Of a stretch of 64,000 nt of DNA, positions 1-8,045 are shown one piece after another. Position 1 is the stretch's first letter. Each line of letters starts with the position of its first letter. The notes beneath the pieces were generated by a model. That model was given only the letters and a program-made list of their open reading frames with translations, was not told the DNA's origin and searched no databases. The stretch comes from Flavobacterium sp. Root186 (lineage in GTDB: Bacteria; Bacteroidota; Bacteroidia; Flavobacteriales; Flavobacteriaceae), in contig NZ_LMHW01000014.1 of the NCBI RefSeq assembly GCF_001428525.1, positions 186,001 to 250,000 on the forward strand, given 5' to 3'. The position numbers and the translations under genes are program-made.

Positions 1-56
1 AAGAATATTGCCAAAAGTGCCCTGATCCATTCGTTTGTGTAATTTTTCTTCATCAT
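1..56 (-). CDS. 5' end of an unidentified gene running off the left edge
   Basis: Two adjacent ATG codons (56 and 53) open a frame that stays open to the window edge, giving 18-19 residues beginning MMKKNYTNEW and turning hydrophobic (RALLAIF), as at the start of a membrane or exported protein. AGGA directly precedes the ATG pair, and a TAnnTTTG box lies just upstream at 73-80 on the same strand. The fragment is too short to identify. It would be transcribed divergently from the suf operon. Confidence 0.4.
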   Translation of the reverse strand, partial: MMKKNYTNEWIRALLAIF

Positions 57-72
57 TCCTCACAATTTATTG

Positions 73-104
73 CAAAAATACCATTAAATTATTCGATAGA
101 ACAA
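73..104 (-). promoter_or_regulatory. Probable promoter of the left-edge gene
   Basis: On the minus strand TATTTTTG (73-80) matches the Bacteroidota -7 box TAnnTTTG, with a TTG about 21 bases upstream (102-104). It faces the reading frame starting at 56 and would leave a very short leader. Confidence 0.4.
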
Positions 105-288
105 GTAGAAATACGGTTTTTTTGCTTATTTACAATAACTTAAAACACAGTAAACCAGTATTTTACAGAATCATCTGACTTTTCGTTCAAAAACAAAATC
201 CATTGTAAAATAAAAGTCACTCAATAAATAGCTTTTAAGCAAAAATAACTTCTGTCTATTTTAACATTTGTTATAATAATGTGAACCG

Positions 289-320
289 TTATGGAAAAAG
301 GTTTTTAAGTCGTATCTTTG
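289..320 (+). promoter_or_regulatory. Probable suf operon promoter
   Basis: TATCTTTG at 313-320 is a perfect TAnnTTTG -7 box, with a weak upstream element (TTATGG, 289-294) at the right distance. Transcription would begin near 327 and leave a leader of about 100 nt before sufA. I see no clear operator or riboswitch in that leader. Confidence 0.55.
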
Positions 321-429
321 CAGACAATTTCATTTGAACGTAGAAATTGGTGTTTAAATTTTATGTAATAATTTGATTACTATTTAAATGCAGATTAAAA
401 TGATCATTTAAAAACAAATACCATAAACA

Positions 430-759
430 ATGATAAAAGTTTCTGATACAGCCAAAAAGAAAATCATCGACTTGATGAGTGATGATGGTTTTGATGCCGC
501 ACATGACTACGTACGTGTAGGTGTGAAAAGCGGTGGATGCTCTGGTTTGTCTTATGATTTAAAATTTGATAAAACCAAAGGCGACGACGATAAAATATTT
601 GTAGACAACGACATAACAATTGCAGTTGAAAAAAAATCATTCCTATATTTAGCTGGAACAATTCTGGAATTTTCAGGAGGGCTAAACGGAAAAGGATTTG
701 TATTCAATAATCCAAATGCAAGCAGAACTTGTGGTTGCGGAGAATCATTTTCTCTTTAG
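430..759 (+). CDS. sufA: SufA/HesB-type iron-sulfur cluster carrier
   Basis: A 109-residue A-type carrier of the HesB/IscA family, which accepts Fe-S clusters from the SufBCD scaffold in the cytoplasm and passes them to target proteins. The three expected cysteines are present: one in GGCSGLSY near residue 37, and the pair in the C-terminal CGCGESF. Length is normal for the family. It is the first gene of the suf cluster, 86 bp upstream of sufB, with a hairpin between them. I name it sufA by context; sequence alone would allow IscA or ErpA. ATG 430 is the natural start, directly after an A-rich leader. Confidence 0.9.
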   Translation: MIKVSDTAKKKIIDLMSDDGFDAAHDYVRVGVKSGGCSGLSYDLKFDKTKGDDDKIFVDNDITIAVEKKSFLYLAGTILEFSGGLNGKGFVFNNPNASRTCGCGESFSL

Positions 760-780
760 TCAAAAGCCGAAAGTCAGAAA

Positions 781-832
781 GTCTTAAAGACTGCTATTGA
801 CTTTCAAACTTTGGACTTTAAAACTTTAAGAC
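781..832. repeat. Inverted repeat between sufA and sufB
   Basis: GTCTTAAAG (781-789) and CTTTAAGAC (824-832) form a 9-bp perfect stem around a loop rich in further GACTTT/AAAGTC words. There is no T-run, so it is not an obvious terminator. It could be an RNA processing or attenuation hairpin, or one of the local palindromic repeats found in this locus. Confidence 0.45.
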
Positions 833-844
833 AATAAAAAAACA

Positions 845-2293
845 ATGAGCAAATACACAGAAGACGATTTAAAAATCGAACTCGAAACTAAAGAATACGA
901 ATACGGGTTTTATACTGATATAGAATCGGAGACGTTTCCTATTGGCTTAAACGAAGACATCGTAAGAGCTATTTCTCTTAAAAAAGAAGAACCTGAATGG
1001 ATGACCGATTGGCGCATAGAAGCTTTTCGCGCCTGGAAAGAAATGATCGAGCCAGAATGGGCAAACGTACATTACGAAAAACCAGATTTTCAGGCAATTT
1101 CATATTACTCAGCTCCAAAACAAGTAGATCCTACTAAAACTCTGGATGATGTTGATCCGGAACTTTTAGAAATGTATAAAAAACTTGGAATTTCTGTTGA
1201 CGAACAAAAAATGATGAACAATGTCGCTATGGATATTGTGGTCGATTCAGTTTCTGTTGCAACTACTTTCAAGAAAACATTAGGAGAAAAAGGAATTATT
1301 TTCTGCCCGATTTCTGAAGCTATTAAAGAACATCCTGAATTGGTAAAAAAATATTTAGGAACTGTTGTACCTCAAAAAGACAACTTCTACGCAGCATTAA
1401 ACTCAGCAGTTTTCTCTGACGGAAGTTTCTGTTATATTCCAAAAGGCGTTCGTTGCCCAATGGAACTTTCAACATATTTCAGAATCAATCAGGCAGGAAC
1501 AGGACAATTCGAAAGAACTCTTGTTATTGCAGATGCCGGAAGTTATGTTTCATACCTTGAAGGTTGTACAGCACCAAGTCGTGACGAAAATCAATTGCAC
1601 GCTGCTGTGGTTGAATTAATCGCTTTGGATGATGCTGAAATTAAATATTCTACTGTTCAAAACTGGTTCCCAGGAAACAAAGAAGGAAAAGGTGGCGTTT
1701 ACAACTTCGTTACGAAAAGAGGTTTATGCGAAACAAATGCTAAAATTTCTTGGACACAGGTTGAAACAGGTTCTGCTGTAACCTGGAAATATCCTTCTTG
1801 TGTACTTAAAGGAGACAATTCGGTAGGAGAATTTTATTCGATCGCCGTTACTAATAATTACCAACAAGCTGATACGGGAACTAAAATGATCCATTTAGGT
1901 AAAAACACTAAATCGACTATTATTTCTAAAGGTATTTCGGCTGGTAAATCGCAAAACAGTTACCGTGGATTAGTGCAGATTAGCCCAAGAGCTGAGAATG
2001 CAAGAAACTTTTCGCAATGTGATTCTCTTTTAATGGGAAACAATTGTGGAGCGCATACTTTCCCTTATATCGAAAGTAAAAATCCATCGGCAAAAATAGA
2101 GCACGAAGCCACTACAAGTAAAATTGGAGAAGATCAGGTTTTTTATTGCAACCAAAGAGGTATCCCAACTGAAAAAGCGATTGCCTTAATTGTAAACGGT
2201 TTCAGTAAAGATGTCTTGAACAAATTACCAATGGAATTTGCTGTTGAAGCTCAAAAATTATTAGAGATTTCTTTAGAAGGATCTGTTGGATAA
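845..2293 (+). CDS. sufB: Fe-S cluster assembly scaffold SufB
   Basis: A 482-residue SufB, the scaffold subunit of the cytoplasmic SufBC2D complex on which Fe-S clusters are built. Family landmarks are visible: the CPISEAI region, the long beta-helix core, [14 protein letters not shown], and the C-terminal [11 protein letters not shown]. Length equals that of typical SufB proteins. It lies between sufA and a flavodoxin-fold gene only 7 bp downstream, so all are probably co-transcribed. The start at 845 follows an A-rich leader and yields the usual [10 protein letters not shown]-terminus. Identification is secure. Confidence 0.97.
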   Translation: MSKYTEDDLKIELETKEYEYGFYTDIESETFPIGLNEDIVRAISLKKEEPEWMTDWRIEAFRAWKEMIEPEWANVHYEKPDFQAISYYSAPKQVDPTKTLDDVDPELLEMYKKLGISVDEQKMMNNVAMDIVVDSVSVATTFKKTLGEKGIIFCPISEAIKEHPELVKKYLGTVVPQKDNFYAALNSAVFSDGSFCYIPKGVRCPMELSTYFRINQAGTGQFERTLVIADAGSYVSYLEGCTAPSRDENQLHAAVVELIALDDAEIKYSTVQNWFPGNKEGKGGVYNFVTKRGLCETNAKISWTQVETGSAVTWKYPSCVLKGDNSVGEFYSIAVTNNYQQADTGTKMIHLGKNTKSTIISKGISAGKSQNSYRGLVQISPRAENARNFSQCDSLLMGNNCGAHTFPYIESKNPSAKIEHEATTSKIGEDQVFYCNQRGIPTEKAIALIVNGFSKDVLNKLPMEFAVEAQKLLEISLEGSVG

Positions 2294-2300
2294 TTGAAAG

Positions 2301-2789
2301 ATGGAAAGTAAAAAAATCATCATTTTAGGTTCAGCCAGAAAAAACGGAAACACAACAAAAATTGTCGATGAAATTGCAAAAGAATCGGGAATTGATGTGA
2401 TTGACTTAAGCGATTATAATATTTCTCATTATGATTACGAAAGCAAAAACAAAGAAGATGATTTTCTGCCCTTAATAAGAAGAATACTCGAAGAGTACGA
2501 CACTTTAATTTTTGCAACGCCCGTATATTGGTATAATATGAGTGGAATCATGAAGGTTTTCTTTGATCGATTTTCGGATTTGCTTCGAATTGAGAAAGAA
2601 ACCGGACGAAAACTTAGAGGAAAGAAAATTGGGGTGATATCAAATTCACACGACAACGAAATCGAAGAGAGTTTTTACATTCCGTTCAAAAAAACAGCCG
2701 ATTATTTAGGCATGGAATATTTAGGACACGCGCATTTTAATGCCAACATCCTAAACCAAACAACAAAAATAGAATTGACATTTATATAA
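2301..2789 (+). CDS. Flavodoxin-fold NAD(P)H-dependent reductase
   Basis: A 162-residue protein of the NADPH-dependent FMN reductase/flavodoxin-like family. The N-terminal IIILGSARKNGNTTKI is the phosphate-binding loop for FMN, and TPVYWYNMSGIMKVFFDR near residues 73-90 is the second flavin-binding loop. It lies 7 bp after sufB and 13 bp before sufC, within the suf transcription unit. This gene is not a standard part of Bacteroidota suf operons. A role in supplying electrons for cluster assembly or in repair is possible but purely inferred from position. Its substrate cannot be told from sequence. Confidence 0.8.
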   Translation: MESKKIIILGSARKNGNTTKIVDEIAKESGIDVIDLSDYNISHYDYESKNKEDDFLPLIRRILEEYDTLIFATPVYWYNMSGIMKVFFDRFSDLLRIEKETGRKLRGKKIGVISNSHDNEIEESFYIPFKKTADYLGMEYLGHAHFNANILNQTTKIELTFI

Positions 2790-2802
2790 AAATAAAAAAA
2801 CA

Positions 2803-3549
2803 ATGTTATCAATAAAAAACCTTCACGCCGGAATTGGTGATAAAGAAATCCTTAAGGGAATTAATATAGAAGTTAAAGCTGGCGAAGTACACGCGATCAT
2901 GGGACCAAACGGTTCTGGAAAAAGTACACTTTCTGCAGTTATTGCAGGAAACGAAAACTACGAAGTTACTGACGGAGAAGTTTTCCTTGACGGAGAAGAT
3001 CTTGCTGATCTTGCTCCTGAAGAAAGAGCACATAAAGGAGTTTTCCTTTCGTTTCAATATCCTGTAGAAATTCCTGGAGTTAGCGTTACTAACTTTATGA
3101 AAACTGCCATCAACGAAACTCGTAAAGCAAACGGTCAGGAAGAAATGCCGGCTAACGAAATGCTAAAAGTTATCCGTGAGAAATCAGAGTTATTAGAAAT
3201 CGATCGTAAATTTTTATCTCGTTCTTTAAACGAAGGTTTTTCCGGAGGAGAGAAAAAAAGAAACGAGATTTTTCAAATGGCAATGTTAGAGCCAAAATTA
3301 GCCATCCTTGATGAAACCGATTCTGGTCTTGACATCGATGCTTTAAGAATTGTAGCTAACGGAGTTAACAAATTAAAAAGCGAGAAAAACGCCATTATCG
3401 TGATCACGCACTACCAACGTTTACTAGATTATATCGTTCCGGATTTCGTTCACGTTCTTTACAACGGAAGAATCGTAAAATCAGGTGGAAAAGAATTGGC
3501 TTACGAACTGGAAGAAAAAGGATACGACTGGATTAAGGCGGAGAATTAA
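2803..3549 (+). CDS. sufC: Fe-S assembly ATPase SufC
   Basis: A 248-residue ABC-type ATPase that pairs with SufB and SufD and drives the conformational changes needed for cluster assembly. It has Walker A GPNGSGKST (residues about 35-43), the signature FSGGEKKRNEI, Walker B LAILDETDSGLDID and the switch histidine in VITHYQRLL. This is the normal length and motif set for SufC. It is followed by a repeat-rich gap and a four-helix-bundle gene that separates it from sufD. Confidence 0.97.
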   Translation: MLSIKNLHAGIGDKEILKGINIEVKAGEVHAIMGPNGSGKSTLSAVIAGNENYEVTDGEVFLDGEDLADLAPEERAHKGVFLSFQYPVEIPGVSVTNFMKTAINETRKANGQEEMPANEMLKVIREKSELLEIDRKFLSRSLNEGFSGGEKKRNEIFQMAMLEPKLAILDETDSGLDIDALRIVANGVNKLKSEKNAIIVITHYQRLLDYIVPDFVHVLYNGRIVKSGGKELAYELEEKGYDWIKAEN

Positions 3550-3553
3550 ATTT

Positions 3554-4052
3554 TTGTTTCAGGTTTCATGTTTTTTTAGTTTCAAGTTAAACTGTATTTT
3601 GTAAGTTTAAACTTAAAATTATAAAGCAGAAATTATGGCGACAATTACTCGATTTGAAGATTTAGAAATTTGGAAAGAGGCTCGAAGATTAGCAAAAGAA
3701 ATTCATCTTATTGCAATTCATACAGAGTTAAGATCAGATCTCAGATTTAAAAATCAAATAAAAGATTCTTCCGGTTCAGTAATGGATAATATCGCTGAAG
3801 GTTTTGAAAGAGATGGAAATTTAGAATTTCGACAATTTTTATCAATAGCAAAAGGTTCGGCCGGAGAAACAAGATCGCAATTATATCGTGTTTTTGATTT
3901 TGAATATATTTCAGAACAAAAATTCGAAGCGTTAAAAACAGATTATGAAAATTTAAGCGGTAAAATAAAAAACTTTATCACTTATCTCAATAAAAAAGAT
4001 TTCAAAGGAAATAAGTTTCAGTAAAAAACATGAAACATTAAACCTGAAACAA
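3554..4052. repeat. Inverted repeats bracketing the four-helix-bundle gene
   Basis: The left arm (3554-3578) reads TTGTTTCAGG then TTTCATGTTTTTTTA. The right arm (4022-4052) carries the complement, TAAAAAACATGAAAC followed by ACCTGAAACAA, interrupted by five bases. The arms flank the gene at 3635-4024, which together with them looks like a small inserted cassette. Related GTTTCAAGTTTCAGG words recur at 4085-4110 and 11104-11169. Confidence 0.55.
3635..4024 (+). CDS. Four-helix-bundle protein (23S rRNA intervening-sequence protein family)
   Basis: A 129-residue protein of the TIGR02436 four-helix-bundle family, first known from open reading frames in 23S rRNA intervening sequences. The hallmarks are [17 protein letters not shown] at the N-terminus, [12 protein letters not shown] in the middle and [16 protein letters not shown]. 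The biochemical role of the family is not established; a nucleic-acid association is suspected. It sits between sufC and sufD and is bracketed by inverted repeats, which suggests a mobile or recently inserted cassette. No rRNA is nearby. The family call is firm, the function unknown. Confidence 0.85.
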   Translation: MATITRFEDLEIWKEARRLAKEIHLIAIHTELRSDLRFKNQIKDSSGSVMDNIAEGFERDGNLEFRQFLSIAKGSAGETRSQLYRVFDFEYISEQKFEALKTDYENLSGKIKNFITYLNKKDFKGNKFQ

Positions 4053-4129
4053 TACGGATTCAAAGGATTAAGTCCCCAGAGGCAACCTGAAACTTGAAAC
4101 CTGAAACACCGAAGGAAACAACTACAGAA

Positions 4130-5446
4130 ATGGATTTAAAAGAAAAATTAGTATCGTCTTTTATGGCTTTTGAAGAGCGTGTCGATGTACATTCAGATTT
4201 ACACGACATTCGCACAAATGCCTTAAAAAACTTCGAAAATAAAGGTTTCCCAACCAAAAAAGAAGAAGCCTGGAAATATACATCGCTAAACGCCATCTTA
4301 AAAAATGACTTTACGGTTTTTCCTAAGCAGGAAAATGCAATTGAATTTAACCAAGTAAAAAAATACTTTTTACACGAAATCGACACGTATAAATTAGTGT
4401 TTATCGACGGTGTTTTCAGTTCGCATTTATCTTCTACTACGCATGACGGAATCGATGTTTGTTTGATGTCTTCGGCATTGACCAAACCAAAATATAAAAT
4501 GGTTATTGATACGTACTTTAATCAAATTGCAAGTAAAGATGACAGTTTAACTTCATTGAATACTGCTTTTGCAATTGAAGGTGCTTTTATCAATATTCCG
4601 AAGAAAAAAGTTGCTGATAAACCAATTGAGATTATGTATTTCTCGACAGGAAATGAATCGGCTTTAATGGTTCAGCCAAGAAATTTGGTTATTGTGGGCG
4701 AAAACTCGCATGTTCAAATTATCGAGCGTCACCAAAGTTTAAACGAAAATCCTGTTTTAACCAATTCGGTTACAGAAATTTTTGCTCAAAAACGTGCAAT
4801 TGTTGACTATTATAAAATTCAAAACGATAATAGCGAAGCGAATTTAATTGACAACACTTACGTTTCGCAACAACAGGAAAGTCATGCTTATGTACATACT
4901 TTTTCATTTGGTGGAAATTTGACTCGTAACAACTTAAACTTCTACCACTTTGGTGAAAGATTGACAAGTACATTAAATGGAATTTCTATCCTGAATGATA
5001 AACAACACGTTGATCATTATACTTTGGTAAACCACGCAACGCCAAATTGCGAAAGTTTCCAGGATTACAAAGGAATCTTCTCTGATCGTTCAACTGGAGT
5101 TTTCAACGGAAAAGTATTGGTAGAAAAAGAAGCTCAAAAAACAAACGCTTTCCAAAAAAGCAATAATATTTTATTGAGTGACAAAGCAACTATCAACGCA
5201 AAACCACAATTGGAAATTTTTGCTGATGACGTAAAATGTTCTCACGGTTGTACTGTTGGTCAGCTTGATGAAACAGCTATGTTCTACATGCAATCACGTG
5301 GTATTCCTAAAAAAGAAGCTAAAGCTTTATTGATGTACGCATTCTCAAATGCCGTTATCGAAAGCATTAAAATACCGGAATTAAAACAAAGAATTACTAA
5401 AATCATTGCCATGAAATTGGGCGTGAATTTAGGATTTGATTTGTAG
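4130..5446 (+). CDS. sufD: Fe-S cluster assembly protein SufD
   Basis: A 438-residue SufD, the SufB paralogue that completes the SufBC2D scaffold. It has an N-terminal helical region (FPTKKEEAWKYTSL), a beta-helical core and the C-terminal signature DDVKCSHGCTVGQLDETAMFYMQSRGIPKKEA. I chose ATG 4130 because the frame upstream of it runs into repeat sequence with only a TTG start, and MDLKEKL is the natural N-terminus. An intrinsic terminator follows 16 bp after the stop, so the first suf unit ends here. Confidence 0.96.
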   Translation: MDLKEKLVSSFMAFEERVDVHSDLHDIRTNALKNFENKGFPTKKEEAWKYTSLNAILKNDFTVFPKQENAIEFNQVKKYFLHEIDTYKLVFIDGVFSSHLSSTTHDGIDVCLMSSALTKPKYKMVIDTYFNQIASKDDSLTSLNTAFAIEGAFINIPKKKVADKPIEIMYFSTGNESALMVQPRNLVIVGENSHVQIIERHQSLNENPVLTNSVTEIFAQKRAIVDYYKIQNDNSEANLIDNTYVSQQQESHAYVHTFSFGGNLTRNNLNFYHFGERLTSTLNGISILNDKQHVDHYTLVNHATPNCESFQDYKGIFSDRSTGVFNGKVLVEKEAQKTNAFQKSNNILLSDKATINAKPQLEIFADDVKCSHGCTVGQLDETAMFYMQSRGIPKKEAKALLMYAFSNAVIESIKIPELKQRITKIIAMKLGVNLGFDL

Positions 5447-5460
5447 AATTTGATAAGTAC

Positions 5461-5558
5461 AAAAAAACCACTCAAAAGAGTGGTTTTTTTTATTTTGTAA
5501 AAGAGCTTCCCAGTTTTTTGTCCTATCTAGTAGACTTCCCAGAGTATTATCCTGCTCT
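5461..5558 (-). ncRNA. Candidate small RNA antiparallel to the sufD 3' end
   Basis: On the minus strand a perfect TATCTTTG -7 box occupies 5564-5571, predicting transcription from about 5558. The transcript would contain two imperfect copies of AGGAnAAnAnnCTGGGAAG closed by GAGC and GCTC (about 5507-5556), and would end at the sufD terminator used in reverse. No open reading frame of note lies within it. The -33 element is weak. This is inferred from promoter, internal repeat and terminator only. Confidence 0.35.
5462..5490. terminator. Bidirectional terminator after sufD
   Basis: AAAACCACTC and GAGTGGTTTT form a stem with a four-base loop, with an A-run on the left and a T-run on the right. 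It can stop the suf transcript on the plus strand and a minus-strand transcript coming from the candidate small RNA at about 5558. Confidence 0.85.
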
Positions 5559-5625
5559 TCGTACAAAGATAATATGTTGCCATTTTTTAATGATAAATTA
5601 CCATAAAAATTTCTTCATTTGGGAA

Positions 5626-6339
5626 CTAATCTTGATATGATTTTAATTTTCCGTTCTCAAAATAAAGATACAATCCATTATTATACACCCATTGTTCGTG
5701 AACTCCCCAAGAACCAACACTTCTATTGTTATCATTTGGACTTCCTAAAGAAATCAATGCCATTTCGTCTGTCATTCCAATCCAGTAAAATCCTTTTTTT
5801 AATTTTTCATAAACTACTTTGCCGTATTTTTTAAGATATGTTTTCTCAATTTTTGCGTACTCAGCTTCTTCTTGTTTTAATCGTCGTTCTTTTTTAAGCC
5901 TTTCTAATTCTTCCTCTTGTTGTCGTTTTATCTTAACAAATTCTGTTATTTTTTCATTTCTTATTATCCAATTGTCATTCATATAACCACAAATTGAACC
6001 AACACAAACTCCAAAAAATTCATTATGATAATCTAACACAACCACTTTTTTATCTTCTTCTAATGTTAGAATTATTTCAGCCATTACATCTGGAGCCTTT
6101 TTAATTTTAGCATTCTTTATAGCTACAGCTATTAATGAAGAATCGGAGATGATTTTTTGAAAATCTTTAGATTTTAATGAATTAATTTTTAACTCTATCA
6201 TTTTAATAGAATCATTTAATAAAATAATTTTCTCTGAAATTTGTTTTTTTGAATTTTCAAGTTTTCTTATTTGCTCGGTATAGTCTTGGGCTCTTGCAAA
6301 TGAAGATACTAGCAATAAAATAATAAATATTTTTTTCAT
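5626..6339 (-). CDS. Secreted protein with SH3-like and BamE-like regions
   Basis: A 237-residue exported protein of unknown function. A signal peptide (MKKIFIILLLVSSFARAQ) is followed by a coiled-coil stretch (residues about 22-60), an SH3-like segment (about 70-125, ending GVCVGSICGYMNDNWI), a charged helix rich in KKER/EEAE, and a C-terminal region (IGMTDEMALISLGSP then YFENGKLKSY) resembling the SmpA/BamE repeat. It probably acts in the periplasm. It is transcribed opposite to the suf genes and, with the serine hydrolase, forms a block separating sufD from sufS. Confidence 0.55.
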   Translation of the reverse strand: MKKIFIILLLVSSFARAQDYTEQIRKLENSKKQISEKIILLNDSIKMIELKINSLKSKDFQKIISDSSLIAVAIKNAKIKKAPDVMAEIILTLEEDKKVVVLDYHNEFFGVCVGSICGYMNDNWIIRNEKITEFVKIKRQQEEELERLKKERRLKQEEAEYAKIEKTYLKKYGKVVYEKLKKGFYWIGMTDEMALISLGSPNDNNRSVGSWGVHEQWVYNNGLYLYFENGKLKSYQD

Positions 6340-6475
6340 TTTGGAAAGATTTAATTATTCTTCAGCTTTGAAATAAGCGAAAGATTTTGGCGGAGCCATA
6401 GATACCAACAAAATATGTTATTGAAATATCCACTATTTTTTGCAAGTCACAAAAAGAAAAGAAATGTATTACATT

Positions 6476-7825
6476 TTATTTCTTCACACTATCAATTATC
6501 CCCTTCAAAAACCCATTAAAATCAAACCCTGGCTCTTCTTCCTTCACTCCCATTCTCACAATTACCATATCTAACGACGGAATAATCGCCACCATTTGTC
6601 CTTGGTAACCACTGCAGTAAAACATATCACGAGGAACATCCGGGAATTTACCTCCAGCGTTTAGCCAGAACTGCGCGCCATATTTTCCTTCAGAAGTATT
6701 TGTTGGTGTTGCTGTATATTTTACCCAGCTTTCATCCAGAATCTGTTCTCCGTTCCAATTTCCTTTATGAAGGTATAACAATCCAAATTTTGACCAGTCT
6801 CTTGGTGTTGCCCATCCGTAAGACGATCCTACGAAAGTGCCTGACATATCTTGCTCAACAATCATCGAATTCATTCCGATTTTATCGATTACAGCACCGT
6901 ACCAAAAATCAAGATATTCTTGCTGAGTTTTAAACTGACTTCTTAAAATTCGGGATAATAAATTCGTTGTTCCGGATGAATAATTCCAGTGTGTATTTGG
7001 TTTAAACTGAGCTGGTTTATCCATTTGTACTTTACCCATATCTTCGGCCTGAAAAAGCATTTTTGTCGCATCACAAATGGTGCTGTAATTCTCTTCCCAT
7101 TCTAAACCGGAATTCATGTAAAGCAAATCATTTATCGTGATAATTTTACGATCGTCATTTTGCCATTCTGCAATTGGAGCCGGTTTATAAATATCAATTT
7201 TTCCTTGCTTGGCTAAAACTCCAAAAGCCGAACTTGTAATACTTTTTGTCATCGACCAGCCTAAAATTTTACTGTCTTTATTGAATCCGGTATCGTATTT
7301 TTCGGCGATTAATTTGTCTTTATATAAAACCACAACGGCTCGAGTTCTTTTTGCTCTTCCGCCGTTTTTATCAAAAGCATTTTCAACTGCATTTTTTAAT
7401 TTTGAATAATCAACATTCGAAAACAAAGTGTCTTTTGGTTCATTATTTCCATATGGAAAAGGAAGATTATTTACCAGCTTTGTTCTATTTGGAAGTAAAT
7501 ATGGTTTTGAAATATCAAAATCATCGTTTATCAAAGTGGCTCCTAAACCTTCGCGGTAAATTGCTTTCCGTTCCTTTAAACCATAAACTGTAGCAGTGGC
7601 AAATTTTCCAGTTTCGTCAATTGAGTTTTTAGCCAAATCAATCATGTCGATATCATTGTCTGTTTTCTGAATTAAATCCAAAGAACGGTTATCTATAAAA
7701 TGCCCAGAAGCAACACTTTTAGCCGAGAACCCGGAAATCAAATCGAGTTTTGGATAAGTTGTAAATCCGAAATACAAAAAAGCAAGAACTACTACAAGCA
7801 AAAGTACTTTGAGAAATTTTTTCAT
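6476..7825 (-). CDS. Serine hydrolase of the beta-lactamase/penicillin-binding class C family
   Basis: A 449-residue membrane-anchored hydrolase. An N-terminal hydrophobic segment (residues 5-22) is followed by a beta-lactamase-fold domain with nucleophile motif S191-M-T-K194 and a YSS motif in NYSSGTTN at the YxN position. NDLLYMNSGLEW is typical of the esterase/6-aminohexanoate hydrolase-like branch. Likely substrates are esters, peptides or amides in the periplasm; resistance to beta-lactams should not be assumed. ATG 7825 is preferred over the upstream in-frame ATG at 7912, which would put 29 unlikely residues before the anchor. Confidence 0.8.
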   Translation of the reverse strand: MKKFLKVLLLVVVLAFLYFGFTTYPKLDLISGFSAKSVASGHFIDNRSLDLIQKTDNDIDMIDLAKNSIDETGKFATATVYGLKERKAIYREGLGATLINDDFDISKPYLLPNRTKLVNNLPFPYGNNEPKDTLFSNVDYSKLKNAVENAFDKNGGRAKRTRAVVVLYKDKLIAEKYDTGFNKDSKILGWSMTKSITSSAFGVLAKQGKIDIYKPAPIAEWQNDDRKIITINDLLYMNSGLEWEENYSTICDATKMLFQAEDMGKVQMDKPAQFKPNTHWNYSSGTTNLLSRILRSQFKTQQEYLDFWYGAVIDKIGMNSMIVEQDMSGTFVGSSYGWATPRDWSKFGLLYLHKGNWNGEQILDESWVKYTATPTNTSEGKYGAQFWLNAGGKFPDVPRDMFYCSGYQGQMVAIIPSLDMVIVRMGVKEEEPGFDFNGFLKGIIDSVKK

Positions 7826-8012
7826 GATGATGACAGTATTTTTATTGCAATATAAATAATTTATGTTCACGATTTTAGAACTCAAATTATAAATCTGATT
7901 CGGATAATTCATAAAACTGAATCGATTTTTACGGAATCAGCATTTACGCCTAGTGACAATAATGCCATAAAAGGAAATTATCGAATTGCTGTATAAACAA
8001 ATTTAGTTTTAG

Positions 8013-8020
8013 TACTTTTG
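8013..8020 (+). promoter_or_regulatory. -7 box of the sufS unit
   Basis: TACTTTTG matches TAnnTTTG exactly and lies 25 bp before the sufS start, showing that the second suf segment has its own promoter after the divergent block. The upstream -33 element is not clear. Confidence 0.5.
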
Positions 8021-8045
8021 TAAATAGATTTTTTCTAAATAAGAC

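Noticed and set aside
7070-7260. Beta-lactam resistance gene
   Set aside because: The SxxK motif and general fold are shared with many esterases and amidases; nothing shows beta-lactam activity.
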